Source of the DNA: Ailurus styani
Lineage: Eukaryota > Chordata > Mammalia > Carnivora > Ailuridae
Direction of reading: 5' to 3'
DNA length: 64,000 bases
NCBI GenBank assembly: GCA_002007465.1
Contig: LNAC01000759.1
Span: forward strand, 330,260 to 394,259
The notes under the pieces were generated by a model that was not told where the DNA came from, made no database searches, and saw nothing but the letters and a program-made list of their open reading frames with translations. Numbering within the stretch: position 1 is the stretch's first letter; each line of letters opens with the position of its first letter. The position numbers and the translations under genes were made by a program. Shown here piece by piece: positions 1 to 10,600 of the stretch.

Positions 1-58
1 TCCATATTTTAAATTTCCTTTTCTTCCCAATGCCCAGAAAATGAAATCGGGCTTACAC

Positions 59-228
59 CGTTTTTCTTCATTGTATGAAGGCACGACAACAGAGAGCTGT
101 TTGGTAGCTGAGTCCCATATGCTAGGCAATGTTTCCTTCTGTCCTCTGGCATTTAAGAAGAACTTCTCTTCTTCATGTTGATGGAGGTGTGGCATTTTCG
201 TAGCAGTTACAAACGCAACAAAGGAAAT
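59..228 (-). CDS. ALG5: ALG5 coding exon 2 (residues 23-78 plus two bases)
   Basis: The acceptor is ...cttctag|ATTTCC and the donor AAACG|gtgtaag. The 170 nt continue exon 1 in frame and end in phase 2, inside the Arg codon of the NEEKR motif. They encode the stem and the first strand of the glycosyltransferase domain. Confidence 0.94.
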
Positions 229-3200
229 CTAGAAGTAGGTATGTTAAACAAGAAATTATGCTATGTTGACTTTTTTAAAGATCTGTTATCTAAGAATACA
301 ACATTTACATGATTTCTTCTTTTTTTGGTGGATATTTGCTTTTTGCTTTTAGTCCATTAACTGGACTGGAGGTAACAACAAAATTCAAATCCCTTACTTC
401 TGAACTAATTATTGTCCTTTCTTCCATTGGTAAGGAACTAATGACTTCGGAGGTTCCCAATCTCTTCCCACCTGTCATCCCCAGGCTTCTGTCATCCCAG
501 ATTTAATAGGGAAGTCACTAAGAAATGCAATCTATTTTAAGATGCCCTGAATCCCCAATCCCTGGCAAACACATGGTTAGGTCCCATTCCAACCTGGAGC
601 CTATATGTGACAGATGATTAAATTCACAGTGCAGGTGGAATGTATGGAGTGAGGGAAGATCTCCCATCTAGGACCAGACTGACCCAGTGTATGAAGGGAA
701 GACCCCTCTATCCCCATAGTAGGGACCAGTAATGCTTAAGAACATATTCTTGACACTTATCCCAGATTCAAATTCAGAATACATTATTTTTTGAAGTAAA
801 GTATCAAACTTGTAGGCTCTGGCATTATGCACTACTAACATTAGATAGCTCCCTTCCATATTTATTTGGGAACTAACTTTGGAAATAACTATTCTTTGTA
901 ACATTGTTTCTACTGGCACACTTTCTGCTTTTAAAACAGTCAATTCATAAATTTTTGGAATGCTACTCATTTTTAATGTGGTGACCATTTATAATATTCC
1001 ATTGGGTACATACTGAAATTGAATTTGCTCTGATTAGTAGGAGCATGGAGGCAGTATCGCGACTAGTGGTTATGAGTTCCTATTCTGCACCCCAGTGTTC
1101 AGATTGTTTTCTAAATTTAGTTTCCTACTAAGAGGAATCAGTGCTCTTTGTAAGATGCCAGAGAATCATCTCATTATTTTGAAAACTTGCCTTTTATCTT
1201 ACCTTTTATATATGAAAGATATTTCAGACTAATTGAATAGCTGAGAATGAAATTTTTTTTCATTACAGAATTCCAGGTAATACATGAAAAAGGAATGATA
1301 CAATTAGAATATTGCACTTTGCAACCCCCAGAGAAATAACGGATTTAGGTCAACAAACTATATAATTGGTGAGTCAGGCTAACAAAACTCCTGAACCCCT
1401 GGATCCATCTTAACAACAGAGAAAATCAGATATTACAAGTCCTCTGATATGATACAAGAGGAAGTATTCAGCATCAGTCACATACTTCTTTTGATTAAAA
1501 AACTCAAACATGCATTGATTAAGTCTTTTAATGTCACCACCAATTTACAGGAAATTCAGGGGACAGAGTAAGATGTTAAAAGTCACCAACGGGATGCAAT
1601 CAATAAAATTCAGATTCTGAGAAATTCTACAGGACAAACAGCCACTTATTAAAGACAAGGGAAAAAAAACAACAAAGGAGAAATTGTTACAAATTAAGAT
1701 ACTGAAGACATCAATAGAGTGCTAAGTGTTTAATGCTTAATCAAACAAATGACTATACTAAAACATACATGAGGCATCTGAACTGATAGGATGTTTGAAA
1801 TCACTGAATAATGGTTAAAATTTTTAAGAATCCATTATGACTTTATTATGGCTATACTTAATAAAGGGGGGTCTTTAGAGATAAATGCTGAGGGTTTAGA
1901 AATAGAGTGTTATGTCTTGGATTTGCTTCAAAATAATTCAGAAAGGAAGCGGGATGAAGAAGAGTATGTATGGAAAGTGGATATATATGAAACTAGTTTT
2001 TTTGTTTGTCTATTTTTGTTTTTTCATAATGATTTCCTGCTCTGGCATTTTAAACAAATGAAGTTCCACTAGCTGTGTGACCTTTTCATACATAAGCTCT
2101 TCCCCCTAATCTCAGTCTCATCAAAAGAAACTAACGATGATAACATTTATGTCAGCATTGTTTTAAAGATCACACGAGAAAACCCCCTGTTAAACACTGA
2201 ATACAACCTCCAGCATATAAATCCTCTATAAATGGTAGCTCTTATAATCACTTCAAGCTAGTCGGACCAAATACTTGCAGTACACCCTCATAATGCATCC
2301 ATTTAACTCTGCAACAGATAGATTCAACAAGCAGATTCAATCTAGGATTCTGTCAAAATTCTGCCCCATCAAAAAAAACCTGACTTGCTCAAAAACATGA
2401 AAAACTCCCGAAATCTTCATATACCACTAAGGGAGAACGAGGACTCCTTTCTCACCCAAACGCAAACAGGACACACTGCTTTTTCTCTATTAAACTGTTT
2501 CTACACACGGAGTTTGCAAACCTGGCAACATGGAAGAATGGCCTTCTAGCAGTGCTATCTAGGGGGCGAATCTGAGTGTCCAAGAAGCTGAAACCTCTTC
2601 GTGTAGGAACTGGATGGCAGGCTCATTCCAAATTATATGGGAGAAAGTTCACTTGGCAAATTGTCTACTACTTACGTATCGGTAAGTGTTTACAATGTTT
2701 CCATTTCCAGAGTAATGGCAAAGAAAATCCGAGTTTGAATTCTATTGTACTGCCTCGTTTAGAGGCAGAGAATATAGGGTGTTTAATTGGGGACATAACG
2801 ACTCCCAGACATATGGTAACACTAGGCCTGTGTGTCTTGGTCTTACTGTGTCCCTACTGGTTGGTCTTCTTGATCCACTGATTTATTCCGATCTGTAACA
2901 GATGGCTCTCGTCAATGCTCTGTCACCACCTTCTATTTGCTGAACCACATTAGGAAAACAATGAGTCCACGGAGTACGCACATCCTGGTGGCTCAAGACC
3001 TTCCCGGGTGGAGCCAGAGCTGCATAGGCTGCAGATCCGGGAGAAAGTCTTGGAGAGGTCGGGACTGACAGGGCTGGTGGACAGAGGTCCGGGACCAAGG
3101 GACGAATAGAGACTGGGTGAGCACGTCCCACAGTGAACAAAAGTACAAGGGTCTGGGCACAGAGGGAGACAGAGGTCCAAAACAAAAACAAAGAAGGGAA

Positions 3201-3441
3201 GAAAGGGGGTGTGAAATTCTAGGAGAGGAAATCCTGGGGTCAAGGCTTGGGGGGAAGCGTGGTGAAAAGGGACACGTCGAAGAGTGGCCTGTGCAGAGGA
3301 GAGGATACGTTGCGGCCGAGTCTCCAAGACAGCAGGGAGCCTAGGCCCGCGTCGGTCCCCCATCCCTCTCCTCACCAGTATCAGGGCTGCGGCCGCCAGC
3401 GCCACGCCGAGCACCACCAGCTGCAGCAGGAGCGAACTCAT
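59..3441 (-). CDS. ALG5: ALG5, dolichyl-phosphate beta-glucosyltransferase (5' part, coding exons 1-2)
   Basis: ALG5 transfers glucose from UDP-glucose to dolichyl phosphate on the cytosolic face of the ER, making the Dol-P-Glc donor used by later ALG glucosyltransferases in N-glycan assembly. Two minus-strand coding exons are visible: 3376-3441 and 59-228. Joined, they give 78 codons plus two bases. The product starts MSSLLLQLVVLGVALAAAAL, a hydrophobic N-terminal membrane anchor. It continues through TATKMP and HEEEKFFLNA to QLSVVVPSYNEEKR, the start of the GT-A/GT2 fold (the VVVPSYNEE strand-loop). This matches my memory of human ALG5 closely. The later catalytic exons lie left of position 1, so the gene is truncated only by the window edge. 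It is transcribed away from EXOSC8 from a shared divergent promoter region. Confidence 0.95.
229..3375 (-). other. ALG5: ALG5 intron 1
   Basis: This is a 3.1-kb AT-rich intron. I see no further exon, no CanSINE and no clear L1 in it. Open frames of 65-106 codons occur but none resembles a known family convincingly. The last 400 bases next to exon 1 rise in GC as part of the promoter CpG island. Confidence 0.7.
3376..3441 (-). CDS. ALG5: ALG5 coding exon 1 (residues 1-22)
   Basis: The ATG is at 3439-3441 with an A at -3. The exon encodes the signal-anchor helix, 22 codons, ending CTG|gtgagg (donor GT at 3374-3375). Intron phase is 0. An upstream out-of-frame ATG lies 7 bases before the start (3446-3448). 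Confidence 0.93.
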
Positions 3442-3734
3442 CCTCCATGCTCAGGTCGCCGCCCGCCCTACCCAGCACCTACACACACGCGGAAGCGCGG
3501 AAGCGCGGCCGCGCAGCCCCGCCTCCTGCCGGCAGAGGGGCCGCGCCGGCCGGGCGCCCGCCGCCCACAGCGCCCCCTCGCGGCAAGGAGACGAACACGT
3601 AGTTCTTGGGAGCGAGCCTCCGCGGTGGAAAGGCAAGCGCTGTGTCCCACTGTAGGGTTGACAGAATCGTCAAGTAAAAATACAGAATGTCCACTTAATT
3701 TGAGTTTCAGGTAAGCAGTGAACAGTTTTTTTTG

Positions 3735-3965
3735 ATAGCCTTGTTAAAGTAGAATTTGCGCACCATACAACCCACCCATTTAAAAGGTTTTGGTATATTA
3801 CACGAGTTTTTAAGAAGTGTGATATAACAATAAATTTGCCACTTTAACCATTTTACATGTACAATACACAGTGGTACTAATTACATTCACAATTTTCTGC
3901 ATCCATCACCACTATTTATTTCTAAAACATTCTTCGCTGCCGCAGCCCCTGGTAATAACTAATAA
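3735..3965 (-). repeat. Old LINE-1-like fragment in the promoter spacer
   Basis: The text around 'tttaaccattttacatgtacaa' and 'catccatcaccactat' resembles a segment commonly found in old mammalian L1 elements, here reversed. A similar stretch recurs at about 51750-51900. It is diverged, and family and strand are uncertain. Confidence 0.5.
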
Positions 3966-4563
3966 TATGTACTATTTGGCAATATACTCATAGAAAAAAT
4001 ACTTTATCTAACATTCAAATTTAATTGGATGTCATGTATTGTGTCTGGCAACCCTACCTCGGAGGGAGGTGGAGGCTTTGAGCCACAACACAGCCTACAG
4101 CACAAGCCGCTCCTTTGGAGCCCGCTCCGGGGACCTGGCAAAGTGTAACCTGGTGCGGATAATGAACGCACAGAAAGTTTACGTAATTCTCCGGTAACTG
4201 GAGCAGGAAGCCCTTTACTTGGGAGAAGGCAAGCCCGGGGCCCAGCCCAAGACCGAGGCGGGGAAAAGGACGCAGAAACTTCGAAATAATGCTCCCACGC
4301 TCAATACTCAAATGTTGGCCGACTTTCTAAAGAGACACACTCGTCTCTTTCCTAATAGCAGATTCGTCAAAACGCAGCCAAGGCAAAGAAGCCTAGACGT
4401 GTGCAGGTCTAGAGACCGTCGGAGAAAAGATAGGCGGAGAACCACCCTCCCCGCGCCCAGCCCCCTGCGTCTGCAGCGTGCGGGCAAAGAGCGCAGGCGT
4501 CCCCGTCGAAAGTTTGGAGGCGGTGTCGGTGCGCGGCCCGGAGGCGCGGTATCGCCCGGCGCA

Positions 4564-4575
4564 GGCGCACGCGCG
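4564..4575 (+). promoter_or_regulatory. NRF1-like motif
   Basis: GGCGCACGCGCG matches the NRF1 consensus YGCGCAYGCGCR except for the first base. It ends 11 bases before the EXOSC8 start codon, so it lies at or next to the transcription start if the 5' UTR is short. Occupancy is inferred. Confidence 0.5.
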
Positions 4576-4582
4576 CGGGCGG

Positions 4583-4594
4583 GAAGATGGCGGC
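4583..4594 (+). promoter_or_regulatory. EXOSC8: TISU / YY1 element over the EXOSC8 start codon
   Basis: GAAGATGGCGGC fits the TISU consensus SAASATGGCGGC exactly, with the ATG at 4587. TISU elements are known to combine a YY1 promoter site with an efficient start codon for mRNAs with very short 5' UTRs. This supports the chosen start and predicts a transcription start only tens of bases upstream. Confidence 0.75.
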
Positions 4595-4603
4595 CGGGTT
4601 CAA
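4587..4603 (+). CDS. EXOSC8: EXOSC8 exon 1 coding part (residues 1-5 plus two bases)
   Basis: Only 17 coding nucleotides, MAAGF plus AA of Lys6, are followed by donor gtgagt. The ATG is embedded in the TISU/YY1 element. Confidence 0.95.
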
Positions 4604-7600
4604 GTGAGTGTTGGCGGTCGGCGGGCGCGTGTTTGTGCTCTGGCGGTTGGAGGCTTCCTTTAACCCTTCGCTGGGATATTTTTCACCTGGAGGCCACCCT
4701 GCCAGATTCCCATTTCTTACCCTCACGGAAGTAGGCGACGGGCGGAAGGACCTGGAGGTGGTCGTAGTGAAAGGAAAGGGGGCTTTTTCTCTGCAGTGAG
4801 AAGAGAGATGGAAGGGACTGTGTACAGAGTTGAGTACCGTCGGCAAGCGCTTGTGGCTTGGTGTAGTGGGCGTGCGGCCCCAGGGGACACCGCTGTGATC
4901 TTTTAAAAAGTGTTGTATCAGAACCACATGCCACCCTGTGCTTCCTTTCCTCCGTGATTTATTTTTAAAAGGATTGTGTCTTATTCGGAAGATTTTACTT
5001 AAGCCTTTTTCGTGCCACCCTGGTGAAGCCTGTAGATTTTTGTCCTCGGAGTGAGGTTTTTAAATGGATAAAATTCATGAGATTCCAAAGGAAAACACGT
5101 GTATTGACGCAGCTATCTTCTATTTGTATAAAATCCTAGTTCTTGATATAGTGATATATATGTGCTCTTTTAAAAATGAACATTCTTAAACAAGTTCTAG
5201 TGGGGAGTCTAGTAACTCCTGGAATTCCAGAGTAACGCGTTTGCACATGAGCTTCGACAACTATAAAGTAAAAACGAAAACATTTAATCTCTGTGCTTGT
5301 TAAATTTGCAGGTACTAATATTTTATAAAGGCTTATTGCCTACAGTTAAAATTGAAGGATATGCTAAATTTCAGTTACAGGGTAGTGAAAATAAAGATGT
5401 GATTTTTTTCATGTTAAGAATCCCTGCTTCAGAGCGAAAGTGACATTATTTTAACAACTGGATTAATTTTAAAGATGCCGAAGGCTTTGGGGTCCAACCT
5501 GTAATTGTTTAAGATATTTAAGGACAGCAGTTGAGTGCGATTATTACAGCAAGAGTACCTCTTTCTAATAGTTACATGTGGCAACATAAACATCAGAATT
5601 CGTGAAACTTTTTAACAAATTGGGGAGATTTATGCTTCATCATCACCCTCCTAAGATCTTTGCCAGTTTCTGGATTTATGTTAAGATTCATTAACTTACC
5701 TCATATATATTTTTAACATGTTTCAGAACTGTGGAACCTCTGGAGTATTACAGGAGATTTTTGGTGAGTAAAGATGGTTATGTCCAGGTTGTACTTTTTG
5801 ATAGCATATCCTATGCTTCTTTTCAAATCATATGAAGTAATGAGGTTTAATGTGTTTTCCCTGGTGTGTGTAAAATACATAGATGTAATTTACTTTGTGT
5901 AAATTTATTTATTTAGAAAGAGAACTGCCGTCCTGATGGAAGAGAACTTGGTGAATTCAGAACCACAACTGTCAACATAGGTGAGGATATTTTGAGGTTT
6001 TTTTTTTTTTTAAGATTTTATTTATTTATTTGACACAGAGAGAGAGAGATCACAAGTAGGCAGAGAGAGGAGGAAGCAGGCTCCCTGCTTGAGCAGGGAG
6101 CCCAATGAGGGCTCCACCCCAGGACCCTGAGACCATGACCTGAGCCGAAGGCAGAGGCTTTAACCCACTGAGCCACCCAGGCGCCCTGATATTTTGAGTT
6201 CTAAAATAGAATGTTGAAGTTGCTTCAGACTTTTTTTTTATGTATTTGTATTTGTGATGTTTTTTAAACTATCGTTTCAAGTGTTATGTTCTTTTTAAAT
6301 TTTGAAGTAACTGTAAAGGGTTTCCTCCCCCTTCTTCCTTCAAAACCTCCAAGACGTGGTTTTCTTGTATCTTACACTTTAACTAAACTTGCTGTTGCAA
6401 ACATGACATCTTCCAGTTTAACCTGTATGACATTCTTGAGTTTTAGCCTGACCATTTAAACAATATTTGAGCCAAATTATACCATAGCCAAGGGAATTCA
6501 GTGATTTTTATCTGCAGAACAGTTCTGTGATTGAATGAAAACGATTAACTCAGATTCAAGAACAGGTGAATAATTCCTAAAACACTAATATTTTAAAATA
6601 GTTACATCATTTTAAAAAGATGAGCTAGGAATAAATTTTCATAAGCAACTGAGATATATAGCAAGATAAAATTATATGCAGAAGATGAAAACTTTCCAAA
6701 GACTTTTTCATTTTATTATCTTTTCAGGTTCAATTAGTACTGCAGATGGTTCTGCTTTAGTGAAGCTGGGAAATACTACAGTAATTTGTGGAATTAAGGC
6801 GGTAGGTCAAATACGTCTTACTGAGATTTGAATTATCAAGTTAGCTTCATGTTCTTATTAGATTGTAATTTTTACACCTATATTTCTGTTGATTAAGCAG
6901 TCAGGTGTCAGCTTTTTAGTTTCATTTCCTAAGAGCTTTCATCTTTCTGTAGATAATACTCAAAGTAGATTAAAAATAACCGAAGTCCAGTGACTCTTAA
7001 TTTATGAACATGCATCAAATGGGCTGAAAAGAAACTATTTTTAAAATCCACACTACCTTTAATTTTTTAAGAATTTGGTTGTTATTGAGAAGGAGGTTTC
7101 TGGTGACATCCTTTTATCCGGTGATGTATCCAGCATTTAATCTGTGCAAATGATGTAGAAAATTGAGACTGCTCCAAAGAAAGCTAGAGGGAGGAAAAAC
7201 AACTGTTTACTTAGTACCTTTTATGTTCTAGGCACCTTAAATTAGGTGCTTTATTACAGAATTCCAGTTTAATCATGAGAATAATCATTTGAAGTATAAT
7301 TTCTGTCTTTTGTTTTACATGAGGTTCAGACCCAAAAAGTGTGGGTCTGACATTTGAACCAGGTCTGTGATTCCCAGACTTTTGCTCTTAATCACTTTAT
7401 CACTTCCTAAATCTGGCTGTGTAAGGATCACCTTGGGTTTAAAGTCAGATTCTTTGCTACTAAATGAGAGGAAGAAAACCAATTAATACATTTTTTTGAA
7501 GAGCCCCTTTTAATTTTGGTTAGTAGCACTAGAATGTAGGCAGCTAAGCTATGCTGCCTTTTTAACCTTGCAGACCTAATATGAGGATTTGTGCCAATGT

Positions 7601-10600
7601 CCATATAACCTGATAGGACTCCCTAATCATAGTGGAGGCTCTTGATGTAGTTAACTAGCTAAGATGGTCTTTGCTGATGGTTTTTGTAACTGATTGCTAA
7701 GCTGTCTTCACAATTATTGAGTAGCTGCTTTCATAGGAAATATTTGTTTGCTGCTTTAGGAGTTTGCAGCACCACCAACAGATGCCCCTGATAAAGGATA
7801 TGTTGGTAAGTTAAATGGTTTTGTAATTTTAGTACAAATACTTTAACACATTTAATGACAATATAGTAGGTTAGTCGTAATAGCTGAATTGAAGATACTG
7901 TAGAAGATTCAGAAATACTGGAATGAAGCAGAGATTCCTGAAAAGTTGTTAGAAGATAGCCTAAATAGCAAGATAGAAAATTTTGTAAAATTTTCAGCTT
8001 TCCATACATTCAGATATTATCAACCAAGAAAGTAGAATCTCTTAGGAAAGGGTTGTAATTGCAAACTTTTATGTTCCTATAAATATTCTTCACTTACACC
8101 GCTGTGCAACTTTCTTCTTGCCTTGGGCTCTCTCTTTATGGTAGGTATCAACATTTTAAAAATGCACGCAGTTGGGTATGAGTATAGAGGCTATCTGCTG
8201 TTACAGATTGAGGTATTTTGGAAGAATTCTTATTTTTCTGAAGGATTTAGGATTGAAGCCTTCCTTAATAGATGCTTTTTATATTTTTGGTATTTGTGTG
8301 GAAAACAAAAGTTGGAAATAGATTTTATCTAAGCCTGAGAGTATTAAAAAGACCAAAAAGAAATAATTGATGTGTTTTAATGCTTTCCACTTGGCAAAGC
8401 TATCTATGGCTACAGTTAACTTTGCAGTGGATTGAGAATACCTTTAACACTTCCATAAACCAGAGGTGAAGTTTAGTTCATAGCTCCAGAGTGTTTCTTT
8501 CAGTTCCTAATGTGGATCTACCACCTCTGTGTTCATCGAGATTTCGGTCTGGACCTCCTGGAGAAGAGGCCCAAGTGGCTAGCCAGTTCATTGCAGATGT
8601 CATTGAAAAGTAAGATCATCCTGAACATTTGACTGTCATTCATTTTCAGATAGTTTTTGACCTTGAATTTATTGTGCTTTATTATTAAATCAAGTTCACA
8701 GATAATTCAGAAAGAAGACTTATGCATTTCTCCAGGAAAGGTAAGATGAATAAAGAAACTATGAGGTTTTATTAATTCTGAATTGTTTTTAGGGGAAGAA
8801 AATAGGGAAATTAAAATAATAAACAAATGGTGTTAAATATGAATGTCTTAAGACGGAATTTAGTTTTTAAAAAAATCCAGCTTACTCTGTAACTATATAA
8901 ACCAACCATGTAGTTCATTAAAAAAAAAAGTTCTGAGTAATTTATTACCTAATGGGGGCTACTTTTTAAGCTGAGGTAACTCTTTTTCCCTTTTACAACA
9001 AGTAATTCAGTCAGTTGTTTATTTCACATAGATTAGTATCTGATCAGCTGATGTGTTTAGAGTAAATCCACACTATACATTTCAAGTATTTAATTTCAAG
9101 TGTAAAACTTAGAACTAAGTTGACTAGGACCTAGAGGCTTTTCCTGTTCGATTATATACAGATTTATTAGCATTGTAAAGCCTAGCCATTTCATATGTTA
9201 AGAATTCTGTGGGAAAGTATGTTTTGGACTTCATTTAGGACTTCCAAAAGCATTTCTTTCATCTGCTAATTTAGCAAGAATAGAAATTCTACATCTGTAG
9301 CTCTCAATGGAAATCTAGATGTTACTTGTCAGTTTGGCAGTTAAAAGCCAGTTGTTTTTTTTCTTTAAAGATTTTATTTATTTGAGAGAGAGAGATCAGA
9401 AGTAGGCAGAGAGACAGGCAGAGAGAGAGGAGGAAGCAGGCTCCCTGCCAAGCAGACAGCCCGATGTGAGTCTCCATCCCAGGACCCCGAGATCATGACC
9501 TGAGCCGAAAGCAGAGGCTTTAACCCACTGAGTCACCCAGGAGCCGTTTTTTTTTGTTGTTGTTGTTTAAACCAAATCTGTCTACTTTGTTGGTTATATA
9601 CTTTGTAGAGTTTTTTTTTTTTTTTTAAAGATTTTATTTATTTATTTGACAGAGAGAGAGATCACAAGTAAGCAGAGAGGCAGGCAGAGAGGAGGAAGCA
9701 GGCTCCCTGCTGAGCAGAGAGCCCGATGCGGGCCTCGATCCCAGGACCCTGAGATCATGACCTGAGCAAAGGCAGAGGCTTTAACCCACGGAGCCACCCA
9801 GGCGCCCTTTTGTAGAGTTTTTTGTTGTTGTTTTTTTACGTTTTTGAGCCTTAAAGGATTCTGTGGTTAAGTTAAAAAAAGACCATATTCTACCCCCACT
9901 TTTCGTAAATTTTGTTTTAGCTTTCTTGGGTTCTGTACTGTGATATCATTTGCCTCGACTATGATGGGAACATCTTGGATGCCTGCACATTTGCTTTGCT
10001 AGCAGCCTTAAAAAATGGTAAGCAACCTTAATAAAAGGCACTATTCCTTTTTGGTGTCAGAATATTGTTTTGTTAAACTTCATCAATAAGCTTTTTATAA
10101 AGGTTTTTGTTAATATTTAGTGATTGATCCTTCATGAGAAACAATGTTTATATTCACTAAATTTACTTTAATTATCCTAAGATAATTAAAAAATACTTCT
10201 AAATAAAGAGGGGAAAGTGAATAAAGCATAGAAACCTATATTTTGTTAGAGTGGGAGATTTACTTCACATATTTGCCTTTTTCTAGTACAGCTGCCAGAA
10301 GTTACTATAAATGAAGAAACTGGTTTAGCAGAAGTTAATTTAAAGAAGAGAAGTTATCTGAATATTAGAACTCATCCAGTTGCAACTTCCTTCGCTGTAT
10401 TTGATGAGTAAGTAACCAGATGTATAAAAAAATTATGTAATTAAGGTAATGGATTGTTACTCAGCTTTCTAACTTTTTAGGAAATACCTATGATGACCTA
10501 CATCCTATCTGGCCTGGACACCTAGATTTATAACTGTTGTCCCTGCAGAATTATTACTGGCTTAGCCTTATACTTTTTTTTTTTAAAGATTTTATTTATT

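Larger units (their letters stand above)
3442..4586. promoter_or_regulatory. Divergent ALG5/EXOSC8 promoter region with two CpG-rich cores
   Basis: The two start codons face away from each other 1.15 kb apart. CpG-rich DNA surrounds ALG5 exon 1 (about 3300-3650) and, separately, the EXOSC8 start (about 4410-4780). Between them lies AT-rich DNA with an old LINE-like fragment. The ALG5 side has two tandem GCGGAAGC units (about 3489-3505) that fit ETS-type cores. The EXOSC8 side has an NRF1-like motif and a YY1/TISU start element. No TATA box is evident on either side. Transcription start sites are inferred, not seen. Confidence 0.7.

Noticed and set aside
668..988. Minus-strand 106-codon open frame containing LVVHNARAYKFDTLLQKI, faintly like the second motif of DEDDh exonucleases
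   Set aside because: No DxE motif upstream, no third motif downstream, no splice context, and it lies in the ALG5 intron where random frames of this length are plausible. One short similarity is not enough to call a gene.
2576..2881. Plus-strand 101-codon open frame in ALG5 intron 1
   Set aside because: No recognisable domain, antisense to ALG5, and no surrounding gene structure.
2950..3441. Minus-strand 163-codon open frame beginning with the ALG5 N-terminus
   Set aside because: Only the first 22 codons are ALG5. The rest is intron read past the gtgagg donor.
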